NCBI RefSeq assembly: GCF_011064615.1
Contig: NZ_JAALJH010000088.1
Coordinates: 1 to 37,428 of the forward strand
Source of the DNA: Aquisphaera insulae
GTDB lineage: Bacteria > Planctomycetota > Planctomycetia > Isosphaerales > Isosphaeraceae
Length of the DNA stretch: 37,428 nucleotides
Direction of reading: 5' to 3'
Part shown: piece by piece, positions 25,153 to 33,084 of the stretch
Layout of the letters: each line of letters begins with the position of its first letter
Position numbering within the stretch: the first letter of the stretch is position 1
The notes under the pieces: model-generated
The model's database searches: none
What the model was told of the DNA's origin: nothing
What the model saw: only the letters and a program-made list of their open reading frames with translations
Made by a program: the position numbers and the translations under genes

Positions 25153-25208
25153 ATGCGAGAGGCGGGAGTCGAACCCGCACACCTTGCGGTACAGGATCCT
25201 AAGTCCTG
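25153..25208 (-). repeat. Right attachment-like repeat inside tRNA-Leu
   Basis: The second copy of the 56-bp repeat, here forming the 3' two-thirds of the intact tRNA-Leu gene. The flanking bases differ from the left copy on both sides, which defines the repeat ends. Confidence 0.85.
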
Positions 25209-25235
25209 CGCGTCTGCCAGTTCCGCCACTCTCGC
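25154..25235 (-). tRNA. tRNA-Leu, anticodon UAG
   Basis: An 82-base class II tRNA. The acceptor pairs GCGAGAG with CTCTCGC, with A as discriminator base. The D arm contains AACTGGCAGA. The anticodon stem CAGGA/TCCTG closes the loop CTTAGGA, giving anticodon UAG. The long variable arm is ACCGCAAGGT, and the T arm is GCGGGTTCGACTCCCGC. CCA is not encoded. The tRNA 5' end lies 85 bases from the divergent FAD oxidoreductase start. A TACGAT about 42 bases upstream is a possible -10 box. Confidence 0.95.
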
Positions 25236-25319
25236 GAACGGGGACCGCCGGCTTCCTGGGGCCGGCGTCATGATTTATCGTAACAGACTCGCCTCATCCC
25301 CAGAAAGGTTCGAACAGAC

Positions 25320-27029
25320 ATGAATCGACGCCGATTCCTCGGGCAGACCGGCTCCGGCCTCGCGGCCCTGATGGCCGCCGCAAAGCGAGCTTCGGGGGAA
25401 GTCGCCCGGTCGTCCGGCTTCACCCGCGAGATCGCCGCCGATCTCGTCGTCATCGGCGGCGGGCTCGGCGGCTGCGCGGCGGCCATCGCGGCGGCGGAGA
25501 GCGGCCTGACCGTCGTGCTGACGGAAACGACCGACTGGATCGGCGGCCAGCTCACCGCGCAGGCCGTGCCGCCGGACGAGCATCCCTGGATCGAGCAATT
25601 CGGCTCGAACGCCCGATACCGCGACCTTCGCGACGGGATCCGCGCGTATTACCGGAGGCACTATCCGCTGACGGCCGCGGCCCGCGCCGATCGGCACCTG
25701 AACCCGGGCGGCGGCGGCGTCTCCCGCCTCTGCCACGAGCCGAGGATTGCCCTCGCCGTCCTCTCGGAAATGATCGCGCCCTTCGCCTCCGGCGGCAAGC
25801 TCCTGGTCCTCCTGGAGCACGATCCGATCCGCGCCGAGGTCCAGGGGGACCGGGTCCGGGCCGTGGTCGTCCGGGATCGACGGTCCGGGGACGAACGGAC
25901 GCTCGTCGCCCCTTACTTCGCGGACGCCACCGAGCTTGGCGATCTCCTCTCGATGGCCGGGGTCGAGTTCGTCACCGGCGCCGAGGCCCGCGCCGAGACC
26001 GGCGAGCCTCATGCTCCCGAGATCGCCCGGCCCGACGACCAGCAGGGCATCACCGCCTGCTTCGCGATGGACTATCTCGACGGCCAGGACCACACCATCG
26101 ACCGCCCGCGGGATTACGAATTCTGGCGAGATTTCGCGCCCAGGCTCACGCCCCCATGGCCGGGCAGGTTGCTGGCGCCTCAGTACACGCATCCGGTGAC
26201 CCTGAAGCCCGTGGACCAGGGCTTCGACCCTCGGGGCCGCGGCGCCGGCCTCTGGAATTACCGGCGGATCGCCGATCCCCGCCAGTTCGAGCCCGGGACC
26301 TTCCCCGGCAGCAGCGGGATCACGCTGGTGAACTGGCCCCAGAATGATTGCTGGCTCGGGCCGCTCGTCGGCCCCGGCGTCACCCCGGCGCAGGCCGAGG
26401 CCATGGTCGCGAAGGCGAAGCAGCTCAGCCTGTCGCTCCTCTACTGGCTCCAGACCGAGGCCCCTCGCCCGGACGGGAAGGCCGGCTGGCCCGGCCTCCG
26501 GCTCCGCCCGGACGTCGTCGGCACCTCCGACGGCCTGGCCAAGGCCGCCTACATCCGGGAGTCCAGGCGGATCAGGGCCGAGTTCACGGTCGTCGAGCAG
26601 CACGTCGGCACCGAGGCCCGCCGCAGGGCCGCCGGTCGGGACGAGGTCTCGGCCGAGCCGTTCCCGGATTCCGTCGGCGTGGGCTCCTATCGGATCGACC
26701 TCCACCCGGGGACCGGCGGCACGAACTACATCGACATCAGCTCACTCCCGTTCCAGATCCCCCTGGGCGCACTCATCCCCCGTCGCGTCGAGAACCTGCT
26801 GCCGGCCTGCAAGAACATCGGCACGACCCACATCACCAACGGCTGCTACCGGCTTCATCCCGTCGAATGGGCCATCGGCGAGGCCGTGGGCACGCTCGTG
26901 GCTCATTGCCTGGGATCGAAGCTCGCTCCCAGGGGGGTCAGGAAATCCCAGGACTCCCTGGCCGAATTCCAGCGCCGGCTCGTCTCCCGCGGGGTGGAGC
27001 TGGCCTGGCCCGTCCTGACTCCGCGTTGA
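25320..27029 (+). CDS. FAD-dependent oxidoreductase, Tat-exported
   Basis: A 569-residue protein of the FAD_oxidored type common in planctomycetes. The N-terminus carries a twin-arginine motif (MNRRRFLGQTGSG) followed by a hydrophobic Ala/Leu run. The dinucleotide-binding loop VVIGGGLGGCAAAIAAAESG starts near residue 43, with TDWIGGQLTAQAVPP after it. YFADATELGDLLSMAGVEFV and the C-terminal NIGTTHITNGCYRLHPVEWA (flavin contact region) are typical. The family is linked to sugar-related or unknown oxidation reactions. It is divergent from tRNA-Leu and alone in its transcript. The substrate cannot be inferred. Confidence 0.9.
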   Translation: MNRRRFLGQTGSGLAALMAAAKRASGEVARSSGFTREIAADLVVIGGGLGGCAAAIAAAESGLTVVLTETTDWIGGQLTAQAVPPDEHPWIEQFGSNARYRDLRDGIRAYYRRHYPLTAAARADRHLNPGGGGVSRLCHEPRIALAVLSEMIAPFASGGKLLVLLEHDPIRAEVQGDRVRAVVVRDRRSGDERTLVAPYFADATELGDLLSMAGVEFVTGAEARAETGEPHAPEIARPDDQQGITACFAMDYLDGQDHTIDRPRDYEFWRDFAPRLTPPWPGRLLAPQYTHPVTLKPVDQGFDPRGRGAGLWNYRRIADPRQFEPGTFPGSSGITLVNWPQNDCWLGPLVGPGVTPAQAEAMVAKAKQLSLSLLYWLQTEAPRPDGKAGWPGLRLRPDVVGTSDGLAKAAYIRESRRIRAEFTVVEQHVGTEARRRAAGRDEVSAEPFPDSVGVGSYRIDLHPGTGGTNYIDISSLPFQIPLGALIPRRVENLLPACKNIGTTHITNGCYRLHPVEWAIGEAVGTLVAHCLGSKLAPRGVRKSQDSLAEFQRRLVSRGVELAWPVLTPR

Positions 27030-27238
27030 ATCTTGCATGCCGGATATCGTCCAATCACAAAGTAGCGGTTTTCCTTGCCAAGGCGATCGTCTGGCCGGAC
27101 AATGTCCTTTAATTCTCTGAACATCTGAATGCCGAGGGCGAATGATCCTTCGGGCATCGAGCATCGTACATACGGGAGATGCCGGGCTGTCGACCGCGCG
27201 TTGGCGGCTCGACGATCCCCGGCACTGGAGGTTTCGGC

Positions 27239-27997
27239 GTGGCGACAAGCAATCCGGCCTTTTCTCAGGACATGTTCGCCGGTTACGGCCAGGTCTACGG
27301 CGTACCCCGGAGTACGGTGACGACGGTGCAGGGGACGATGGGGAAGTGCTTCCTGCTCCTCGGCATCATGACGGGCTGCGCCCTCTTCGCGTTCCAATCG
27401 ATGGCGACGGGGTCGCTCGCTCCCGGTGTCCTGCCGGTCGCGGGGATCGCGGGCTTCGTCCTGGCGCTCGTGACCATCTTCAAGCCGACGCTGGCCCCGT
27501 GGACCTCCCCGGTCTACGCCGCGATGGAGGGCGTCTTCCTCGGCGCCGTATCCCAGGTCGTCGAGATGCGGTTCGGCAAGGCTTACCCCGGCATCGCCCT
27601 GCAGGCGGTGATGCTGACGGGCGGCACGTTGCTGATGATGCTCTTCGTCTATGGCAACGGCATCATCCGGGTGACCGACCGGCTCAAGTCGGGCGTCATC
27701 ATGGCGACCGGCGCCCTCTGCCTCTTCTACGTGGCGACCATGCTGCTGCGCCTCTTCGGCGTGACGATGCCGATGGTCTACAGTTCCTCGCCGATCGGGA
27801 TCGCCTTCAGCCTGTTCGTCGTCGGACTGGCCGCGTTCAACCTCCTCCTCGATTTCGACTTCATCGAGGAGGCCGCCGCCCGGCAGGCACCCAAGTACAT
27901 GGAATGGTACGGGGCGTTCGGCCTGATGGTCACGCTCGTCTGGCTCTACCTGGAGATGCTCCGGCTCCTCCAGAAGGTCGCGAGCAACCGCGATTGA
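27239..27997 (+). CDS. Bax inhibitor-1/YccA family membrane protein
   Basis: A 252-residue integral membrane protein with about seven hydrophobic segments, for example CFLLLGIMTGCALFAFQ, LPVAGIAGFVLALVTIFKP, VMLTGGTLLMMLFVYG and GIAFSLFVVGLAAFNLLLDF. The C-terminal FDFIEEAAARQAPKYMEWYG, then AFGLMVTLVWLYLEMLRLL, is a hallmark of this family, including the conserved acidic residues. Members act as calcium-leak channels or stress regulators, though the bacterial role is not settled. The GTG start at 27239 follows GGAGG at a spacing of eight bases; an ATG 20 codons earlier in frame lacks such a site. A strong terminator follows. Confidence 0.9.
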   Translation: MATSNPAFSQDMFAGYGQVYGVPRSTVTTVQGTMGKCFLLLGIMTGCALFAFQSMATGSLAPGVLPVAGIAGFVLALVTIFKPTLAPWTSPVYAAMEGVFLGAVSQVVEMRFGKAYPGIALQAVMLTGGTLLMMLFVYGNGIIRVTDRLKSGVIMATGALCLFYVATMLLRLFGVTMPMVYSSSPIGIAFSLFVVGLAAFNLLLDFDFIEEAAARQAPKYMEWYGAFGLMVTLVWLYLEMLRLLQKVASNRD

Positions 27998-28025
27998 TCG
28001 GAGAGGTTTGCGAACGACGGAAACA

Positions 28026-28064
28026 GAAAGGCCCGGGAGACGACACGCGTCTCCCGGGCCTTTC
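28026..28064. terminator. Strong bidirectional terminator
   Basis: A perfect 17-bp stem (28026-28042 with 28048-28064) encloses the loop ACACG. It begins GAAAGGCCCGGGAGACG and ends in CTTTC, so A- and T-rich flanks serve both strands. It sits between the convergent Bax inhibitor gene and an oxidoreductase gene and should end both transcripts. Confidence 0.88.
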
Positions 28065-28087
28065 TTCATCAATCCCGCGGCACCCGA

Positions 28088-29260
28088 TCAGTTCGCGACC
28101 TTGACCCACGAACGATCCTTGGCGCTCGCGGCGATCGCCTCGCAGATCTGGACCTCGCGATGGCCGTCGGCGAAGGTGGGGAACTTCGGGGTCCCCTTGC
28201 AGCCGCCGGCGATGAAGCCGTAGAAGGCCAGGTCGAGCTGCTTGAAGGCGTCCGGGAAGCCCTCGGCGTGGCCGCCGGGATAGTGGCTGGCCTCGGCGGC
28301 ATGGGGCGACAGGAGCGACGGGTCGCGGTTGAGCAGGGAATTGGCCCCGCCGCGGCGGCCCAGCCAGAGGACCTCGGGGGACTCGCTCTCCCAGACCATC
28401 GATCCCTTCTCGCCGCAGACCTCGAGGAAGAGGCGGTTCTTGCGGCCGGCGTGCATCTGGTGGACGTGGAACGTCCCTCGGGCGCCGCCGTCGAGGTGCA
28501 GGAGCACCGCGCCGTAGTCCTCGGTGGTGATCTTCACCTTCTCGGTCGCCTTCTTGGCGGCGTTGGGGCCGGTGAAGGTCTCGGCCCCGCCGATGGGCCG
28601 GTTCCGCTCGGCGTGGAAGGTGGCGAGGTCCGCATTGACCTCCTGGATGTGCAGGCCGGTGACGAACTGGGCCAGGTCCATCCAGTGGGTGCCGATGTCG
28701 GACACGGCGCGGAGGTTGGCCCCGCCGTCGGGCTCGACCCGCCAGTTGTAGTCATCCTCCAGCAGCAGCCAGTCCTGGGTGTAGGAGCCGGTGACGGACA
28801 GGATCCGGCCGAGCTCGCCGCCGGCGACCCGCGCGTGCATCTCCTGGCAGAGGGGATAGAACCGCAGGTTGTAGTTCACCCCGGCCGCCTGCTTCGGGAG
28901 GGACGCGGCCAGCTTCGCCAGCTCGGCCGTCTCCTTCGAGTTGTTGGCCAGCGGCTTCTCGCAGAGGACGTGCTTGCCCGCCTGGAGCGCCTTCTTGGCG
29001 TGCTCGAAGTGGACGTGATTGGGCGAGGCGATGTGCACGGCCGTGATCGCGGGATCGGCCAGGAGCTCTTCCAGGGTGCTGTAGACCTTGGCGATGCCCG
29101 AGCGCTCGGCCAGGGGCTTGGCCCGTTCGGGCGAGATGTCGAGCAGGCCGGCCACCTCGACGCCGATCCGGCGGAGGGCCTCGGCATGGACCGGACCGAT
29201 GAAACCGCCGCCGATCAGCGCCACCTTTTGAGGACTGGCCAGTACGTGAGGTGCACCCAT
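28088..29260 (-). CDS. Gfo/Idh/MocA family oxidoreductase
   Basis: A 390-residue oxidoreductase. The NAD(P)-binding loop LIGGGFIGPVHAEALRR begins at about residue 15, with the family motif CEKPLANNS after KHVL. The C-terminal alpha/beta domain shows LRAVSDIGTHWMDLAQF, containing the conserved Asp and His near the sugar site. No signal peptide is seen, so it is cytoplasmic. The ATG at 29260 gives the proper N-terminus and follows GGAAGGA. Nearby members of the same family suggest a sugar or inositol-type pathway. The substrate is unknown. Confidence 0.93.
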   Translation of the reverse strand: MGAPHVLASPQKVALIGGGFIGPVHAEALRRIGVEVAGLLDISPERAKPLAERSGIAKVYSTLEELLADPAITAVHIASPNHVHFEHAKKALQAGKHVLCEKPLANNSKETAELAKLAASLPKQAAGVNYNLRFYPLCQEMHARVAGGELGRILSVTGSYTQDWLLLEDDYNWRVEPDGGANLRAVSDIGTHWMDLAQFVTGLHIQEVNADLATFHAERNRPIGGAETFTGPNAAKKATEKVKITTEDYGAVLLHLDGGARGTFHVHQMHAGRKNRLFLEVCGEKGSMVWESESPEVLWLGRRGGANSLLNRDPSLLSPHAAEASHYPGGHAEGFPDAFKQLDLAFYGFIAGGCKGTPKFPTFADGHREVQICEAIAASAKDRSWVKVAN

Positions 29261-29610
29261 AAGGAACGTCCTTCCGCGAGAGGAGAGTAAGGGCCCCCGG
29301 GGCCCGAGAGATCTCAGTGTCTGTCCCAAACCTCGGTCACCCTGTGATCCGGGACTCCTCCGCGACGAAAGGGAGGCCGGAGCTCGCTTCCCCCCTTACC
29401 AAGGGGGGATTCACGGGGGTGTTTTCGATCGCCTCGGACTGCTCGAACCACCCCCTCCGGCTCCCCCTTAGTAAGGGGGAGAGCCAGATTTCGGCTCCCG
29501 ATGGGCTGCCAGAAGGCTTGTGGAACAGACCCTCACCTAAGCTAACGGGCCGGCAGGCACGCCGCAATCGGCATGCGAGCCGGCCCGGGGTCGGGAAAAC
29601 GCGGCCTGGA
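29261..29610. other. Intergenic region with palindromic repeat pair
   Basis: 350 bases between two minus-strand oxidoreductase genes. It holds two palindromes, listed separately. Frames through it encode PLVRGE- and LLRGSRRG-like peptides, which I recall as common translations of such repeats. No gene is supported. Confidence 0.6.
29390..29481. repeat. Paired C/G-run palindromes, MITE- or REP-like
   Basis: The left palindrome CCCCCCTTACCAAGGGGGG (29390-29408) and the right palindrome (29461-29481, CTCCCCCTTA and its complement around a central G) share the core CCCCTTA-TAAGGGG. They are separated by 52 bases. Paired elements of this kind occur in multiple copies in planctomycete and related genomes, from memory; they could form two RNA hairpins. 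Confidence 0.65.
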
Positions 29611-30792
29611 TTACTGGATCTCGCTCAGGGGGACCGGCCGCCGCTCGGCGGCGGAGACGAGCGCGGCTTCCAGGACGCGCTGGGTCTGATAGGCGTCCTC
29701 GAAGTCGGGGATCGGCACGGTGGGCTCGTGGTTCGTCAGGGCGCAAAGGATGTCATACGCCTCGTTGACGAAGCCGTGCTCGTAGCCCAGGGTGTGGGCG
29801 TCGGGCCACCAGTTCGCGGAGTAGGGGTGATCGCCGCCGTGAGTGCACATGATGGTCGTCCAGCCCTGCACGGCGCGGGGGCGGGTGGCGTCGTAGAACT
29901 GGAGCTCGTTCATCCGCTCGAAGTCGAACTTGAGCGAGCCCTTGGAGCCGTTGATCTCGAACCCGTTGCGGTTCTGGTTGCCGGTCGCCTGGCGGGCGGC
30001 CTCGAAGCTGGCCACGGCGCCGCCGGAGAACCTGGCGAGGAAGAGCAGGGTGTCGTCCACGGTGACCGGGCCGGTCTCCGCCCCGCTCTGGACGCCGGCG
30101 GCGATGCCGCCGGCCGCCGCGCCGACCATCAGCTTCCGCTGCTTGATGAAGGTCTCGGCGATGGCCCCGGAAATCTCGGTGATCTCCTCGCCGGTGACGA
30201 ACCGCGTCATGTCGATGATGTGGGCGTTCAGGTCGCCGTGGGCCCCCGACCCGGAGCCTTCCTTCTGGAATCGCCAGACCAGGGGGATCGACTCGTCGGC
30301 CCAGTCCTGGAGGTAGAACGCGCGGACGTGCCGGATCGTGCCGATGGCGCCGTCCTTGACCAGCTTGTGGGCGAAGGCGACGGCCGGGCAGCGGCGATAG
30401 TTGTACCAGACGAAGGTCTTGACCCGGGCCTTGCGCGCGGCCTCGACCATCTCGCGGGCCTCGGGCAGGGTGCCGGCGATCGGCTTCTCGCACGAGACGT
30501 GCTTGCCGGCCTCGATCGCCGCCTTGGCCATCTCGGCGTGGAGGTGGTTGGGCGTGACGATATCGATCAGGTCGATCTCCGGGTTCCGGAGCAGCCCCTT
30601 CCAGTCGGTCGTGGCGTGCGCCCATCCCCAGTGGTTCGCGAACATCTTGGGGTGCTCGATCGGCCGGCCGCACGAGGTATGCATGACGGGCCGCGCCGGG
30701 GGCTTGAAGAACTTGCTCACCTGGGACCACGCATTGGAGTGCGTCCGCCCCATGAAGCCCTCGCCGATCATCGCCACGTTGATCTCGCGCAT
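29611..30792 (-). CDS. Gfo/Idh/MocA family oxidoreductase
   Basis: A 393-residue oxidoreductase. The N-terminus MREINVAMIGEGFMGRTHSN contains the Rossmann loop GEGFMG at 10-15. ILTPNHLHAEM-like VTPNHLHAEMAKAAIEAGKH precedes the conserved SCEKPIAG. The C-terminal domain has GSGAHGDLNAHIIDMTRFVTGEE with Asp and His in the usual positions, and WWPDAHTLGYEHGFVNEAYD near the end. No signal peptide is present. The ATG follows GAGGAGT. It is divergent from another member of the same family, so the 316 bases between them may control both. Inositol dehydrogenase-like or other sugar oxidation is possible; the substrate is unknown. Confidence 0.93.
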   Translation of the reverse strand: MREINVAMIGEGFMGRTHSNAWSQVSKFFKPPARPVMHTSCGRPIEHPKMFANHWGWAHATTDWKGLLRNPEIDLIDIVTPNHLHAEMAKAAIEAGKHVSCEKPIAGTLPEAREMVEAARKARVKTFVWYNYRRCPAVAFAHKLVKDGAIGTIRHVRAFYLQDWADESIPLVWRFQKEGSGSGAHGDLNAHIIDMTRFVTGEEITEISGAIAETFIKQRKLMVGAAAGGIAAGVQSGAETGPVTVDDTLLFLARFSGGAVASFEAARQATGNQNRNGFEINGSKGSLKFDFERMNELQFYDATRPRAVQGWTTIMCTHGGDHPYSANWWPDAHTLGYEHGFVNEAYDILCALTNHEPTVPIPDFEDAYQTQRVLEAALVSAAERRPVPLSEIQ

Positions 30793-31108
30793 CGAATGAC
30801 TCCTCGCCGGATCTCGGCTGCGGGCGCGGGCGCGGAAGGTGCGGGCGCCTTCGTCTCGCATCGCTGACGGTCGTTCGTAGGCCGTGCCCGGCCCCAGCCT
30901 ATCGAGGGGCCGCGGACCCTCATCCCGGCCAATATAGCGGGCGCCGGGGCCCGCTCCAAGGGTCGACCGATCGCCCACCGGCTGCCTCCCCGGGCCGGGG
31001 ACCGCCCTTGCGAGCGGGAGCCTCGAGCGGCTAGTCTCACGGGATCTCGAGGTCGGCCGGCACACATCGCCGACGTCGACTCGACGGCGATCCTCGGCGG
31101 GGCGGCGA
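30793..31108. other. Divergent promoter region of two oxidoreductases
   Basis: The 316 bases contain a GAGGAGT ribosome site at the left edge, and a small hairpin (GCGGGC with GCCCGC at 30937-30954) in the middle. I find no convincing promoter boxes or clear operator. Confidence 0.45.
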
Positions 31109-32275
31109 ATGATGGGAGCTCGGTTGAAAATGCGGGTGGGGATGGTCGGCGGCGGCGGCCCGAAGAGCTTCTTCGGCGCCCCCCATCGCCGGGCGATCCT
31201 CATGGACAACACCGCCGACCTGACGGCCGGCGCCCTCCGGAGCGGCGCCGAGGAGTCGCTGGCCGCGGCCCGCGAGCTCTGCTTCGCCCGCGGCTATCCC
31301 GACTGGCGGACCCTGGTCGATGCCGAATCCGCCCTCCCGGCCGGCGAGCGGATCGATTATCTCACCATCGTCACGCCCAACGACGCCCACTTCGGCCCGG
31401 CCGAGGCGGCCGCCGCCGCCGGCATCGCGGTCCTCTGCGAGAAGCCCCTCACGACCACCCTGGACGAGGCCCGGCGGCTCCAGGCGCTGGTCCTCTCCGA
31501 GGAGGTCCCGTTCCTGGTCGCCCACACCTACACCGGCTACCCCATGGTGATGCTGGCCCGCGAGCTGGTCCTGGGCGGTACGATCGGAGAGATCCGCAAG
31601 GTCGAGGCCTGGTACCGGCAGGGCTGGCTCTCCGCCCGCCAGGAGGCCGCCGGCAACAAGCAGGCCTCGTGGCGCGAGGACCCGGCCAAGGCCGGCGCCT
31701 CGGGCTGCGGCGGGGACATCGGCATTCACGCCTACATGTTCATTCGCTTCGCGGCGAATCTGCACGCCGTGAGGCTGCTCGCCCGGATGAAGTCGGTCGT
31801 CCCGGGCCGGCCCCTGGACGACGACTTCACCGCCCTGGCCGAGCTCAACAACGGCGCCATCGCCACGGTCTCCGCATCCCAGATCACCACCGGCGCCGAG
31901 AACGACAACGGCGTCCGGATCATCGGCACCACCGGGACCCTCTCCTGGTCCCACCTCCATTTCGATCAGCTCGAGCACTGCGTCAACGGCCAGCCGGTCC
32001 GGATCTATCGCCAGGGGGCGGACTGCACGTACCTGCCCGCCTCGATCCGACCCTACCTGAGGCTCCCGGCCGGCCATCCCGAGGGCTTCCACGAGGCCCT
32101 CGCCAACCTCCACCGCTCGCTCGAATGGACGATCCGACGGGCCCGGGGTGAGCCCGCGCCGACCCCTTTCGCCCACCCCGGCATCGCCGACGGCGTGGCC
32201 GGGATGGCATTCATCGAGGCCGCCGTCCAGAGCGCCACCGGCGGCGGCTGGGTCGACGTCCCGCGCGGCCGGTAG
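31109..32275 (+). CDS. Gfo/Idh/MocA family oxidoreductase
   Basis: A 388-residue oxidoreductase of the same superfamily. The Rossmann loop is MVGGGGPKSFFGAPHRRAI, followed by IVTPNDAHFGPAEAAAAAGI and VLCEKPLTTTLDEARRL. The C-terminal domain includes SGCGGDIGIHAYMFIRFAAN with the catalytic-type Asp and His, and FLVAHTYTGYPMVMLARELV. The loop in MVGGGGP carries an insertion relative to GxGxxG, as seen in some sugar dehydrogenases of this family. Three in-frame starts compete (31109, 31112, 31130); the last gives MRVGMVGGGG and is close to the usual N-terminus. It is transcribed divergently from the previous oxidoreductase. Confidence 0.92.
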   Translation: MMGARLKMRVGMVGGGGPKSFFGAPHRRAILMDNTADLTAGALRSGAEESLAAARELCFARGYPDWRTLVDAESALPAGERIDYLTIVTPNDAHFGPAEAAAAAGIAVLCEKPLTTTLDEARRLQALVLSEEVPFLVAHTYTGYPMVMLARELVLGGTIGEIRKVEAWYRQGWLSARQEAAGNKQASWREDPAKAGASGCGGDIGIHAYMFIRFAANLHAVRLLARMKSVVPGRPLDDDFTALAELNNGAIATVSASQITTGAENDNGVRIIGTTGTLSWSHLHFDQLEHCVNGQPVRIYRQGADCTYLPASIRPYLRLPAGHPEGFHEALANLHRSLEWTIRRARGEPAPTPFAHPGIADGVAGMAFIEAAVQSATGGGWVDVPRGR

Positions 32276-32307
32276 TGCTTTGTCACCGCTTGATTTTCGT
32301 GTTGGCA

Positions 32308-32393
32308 GCAGGACAGGCAGGAATGCCTGTCCTCCGAAATCTCCAACACACCTGGCTTTAAACCCGGAGGACAGGCATTCCTGCCTGTCCTGC
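32308..32393. repeat. 29-bp inverted repeat, REP-like
   Basis: Perfect 29-bp arms (32308-32336 and 32365-32393) separated by 28 bases. Each arm is itself a near-palindrome, with GGACAGGCA and TGCCTGTCC around GGAA or TTCC. It lies between an oxidoreductase and nikR on the same strand. I recall similar ACAGGCA/TGCCTGT units in many copies in planctomycetes; the window has just this copy. Confidence 0.8.
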
Positions 32394-32460
32394 AACCCGA
32401 ATTCTGAGCGTTGACAGGGGACTAGCCTCTCCTCGACAGGCCGACATCGGGAGCACCCGC

Positions 32461-33084
32461 ATGAAAGATCCCCTGGTCCGGTTCAGCGTGGCGATCGGCG
32501 GCGAGCTCCTCAGGCGATTCGATCGATATCGCAAGGAGCACCGGTATCCGAACCGGAGCGAGGCGGTCCGCGGCCTCATGACCGCCGCCCTCGTCGAGGA
32601 CGTGATCGGGCAGGACCAGAGCGAGGCGATGGGGGTGGTCACCCTCGTCTACGATCACCACGCCGGCCGGATCGCCGAGAAGCTCACGGAGCTACAGCAC
32701 CGGCACGTCGAGCGGGTGGTCACCACGACCCACGTCCACCTGGACGAGCGCCGGTGCCTGGAGGTCATCCTCCTCCGCGGCGCCGCCAGCGTGGTCCGGC
32801 AGCTCGCCGACGACCTGATCGGGATCAAGGGGGTGGAAACCGGCCGCCTGGTCCTGACGGCCGCCCGGCCGGTCGCGGGGACGCACGAGGACCACGCCGG
32901 GCACGACCATGGCCACCCCCACGGACACGGCCACGAGCACGGACACGGCCACGACCACGACCACGGGAATGGGGCCGACCCCGATCACCCCCCCGAGCAG
33001 TCCCGCCCCGCGCCCGCCCGCGGGCGCCGGCTCAAGAAGCGGCCGGGCCGATCGAGCCGACGCAGCAATCAGGCGAGCGATTGA
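32461..33084 (+). CDS. nikR: NikR nickel-responsive regulator with His-rich tail
   Basis: A 207-residue regulator. Residues 1-45 form a ribbon-helix-helix DNA-binding domain (LVRFSVAIGGELLRRFDRYR and NRSEAVRGLM). The ACT-like nickel domain shows all four expected high-affinity ligands, counted against E. coli NikR as His80, His91, His93 and Cys99 (HVERVVTTTHVHLDERRCLE). NikR binds nickel and represses uptake or nickel-enzyme genes. Unusually, the family normally ends near residue 140, but here a 67-residue extension follows, with 13 histidines between 142 and 168 and a basic Arg/Lys-rich end. No nickel transporter or urease gene is next to it. A GGGAG lies before the ATG. The last 16 bases overlap the convergent STAS gene. 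Confidence 0.9.
   Translation: MKDPLVRFSVAIGGELLRRFDRYRKEHRYPNRSEAVRGLMTAALVEDVIGQDQSEAMGVVTLVYDHHAGRIAEKLTELQHRHVERVVTTTHVHLDERRCLEVILLRGAASVVRQLADDLIGIKGVETGRLVLTAARPVAGTHEDHAGHDHGHPHGHGHEHGHGHDHDHGNGADPDHPPEQSRPAPARGRRLKKRPGRSSRRSNQASD

Larger units (their letters stand above)
21033..25208. mobile_element. Putative tRNA-Leu-integrated genomic islet (about 4.1 kb)
   Basis: The segment is bounded by perfect 56-bp direct repeats of the 3' part of tRNA-Leu(UAG). The intact tRNA is at the right end and the 3' fragment at the left, the usual geometry after site-specific integration at a tRNA 3' end. Hand counts of single 60-base lines inside gave roughly 57% (22201, 22681) and 47% (22981) G+C, against about 72% in one line outside (26281). 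Cargo is a HigBA toxin-antitoxin pair, a zinc-ribbon/DUF4190-like membrane protein and one or two short frames. No integrase, relaxase or replication gene is recognised. The element is therefore either a decayed integrative element or a non-autonomous one mobilised in trans. Confidence 0.72.

Noticed and set aside
31037..32395. Minus-strand frame over the third oxidoreductase and the 29-bp repeat
   Set aside because: A shadow frame. Its first residues are translated from the palindromic repeat.
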